Shown here: positions 6,052 through 6,079 of the stretch, in pieces
Layout of the letters: each line of letters starts with the position of its first letter
How positions within the stretch are numbered: the first letter of the stretch is position 1
Origin: an uncultured Collinsella sp.
GTDB lineage: Bacteria; Actinomycetota; Coriobacteriia; Coriobacteriales; Coriobacteriaceae
Direction: 5' to 3'
DNA: 6,079 bases
Assembly: GCA_959599635.1 (NCBI GenBank)
Contig: CAUGJN010000115.1
Span: 1 to 6,079, forward strand
Made by a program: the position numbers and the translations under genes
Notes under the pieces: model-generated
What the model was told of the DNA's origin: nothing
The model's database searches: none
Seen by the model: the letters and a program-made list of their open reading frames with translations, nothing else

Positions 6052-6074
6052 GGAGAGCACATTAAGTGCTCTCC
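6052..6074. other. Perfect 9-bp hairpin near the right edge, possible terminator
   Basis: GGAGAGCAC (6052-6060) and GTGCTCTCC (6066-6074) flank the loop ATTAA. On the + strand only TGTTC follows before the window ends, so a T tract cannot be judged; the - strand has none. It may be the terminator of a gene beyond the edge or a separate palindromic site. Confidence 0.4.
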
Positions 6075-6079
6075 TGTTC

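Noticed and set aside
1..6079. CRISPR array, tRNA or rRNA, insertion sequence, prophage or defence system
   Set aside because: No regularly spaced repeats, cloverleaf, transposase, integrase or defence-type protein was found. The only repeats are the inverted ones listed.

Overview
This high-GC window has the look of a Coriobacteriia gut anaerobe, most likely Collinsella or a close relative. That assignment is inferred from GC content, protein style and the Tat-type lipoprotein signal; no marker gene proves it. The window holds five protein genes: one on the + strand, cut by the left edge, and four on the - strand.

Left (2-967, +): the 3' part of a membrane-anchored or secreted DNA/RNA non-specific endonuclease of the streptodornase/EndA type. 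It has a hydrophobic N-terminus, an acidic Ser/Thr/Asp-rich linker and a complete nuclease domain. It converges on an elongation factor G-like gene (1096-3171, -), with a hairpin terminator at 1031-1060 that can serve both. The EF-G-like protein has all five EF-G domains and a conventional domain IV tip, but its GTPase motifs G3 and G4 deviate. Its roughly 236-nt upstream region contains a long interrupted hairpin.

Right (3408-5984, -): a complete three-gene polar amino acid ABC importer, transcribed leftwards. A sigma-70-like promoter (5956-5984) with CACTTTA/TAAAGTG repeats around it is followed by a Tat-type lipoprotein substrate-binding protein (5039-5899), then a permease (4235 to about 4927), then an ATPase (3478-4242), and then a strong intrinsic terminator (3408-3444). 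Permease and ATPase overlap by 8 nt. Between binding protein and permease lies a 107-nt imperfect palindrome (4934-5040) that touches the binding protein's stop codon and stays open in the same reading frame into the permease.

No CRISPR, tRNA, rRNA, transposase or phage gene is visible. The least explained items are the intergenic palindrome, the repeats at the transporter promoter, the leader hairpin of the EF-G-like gene, and the unusual GTPase motifs of that protein.
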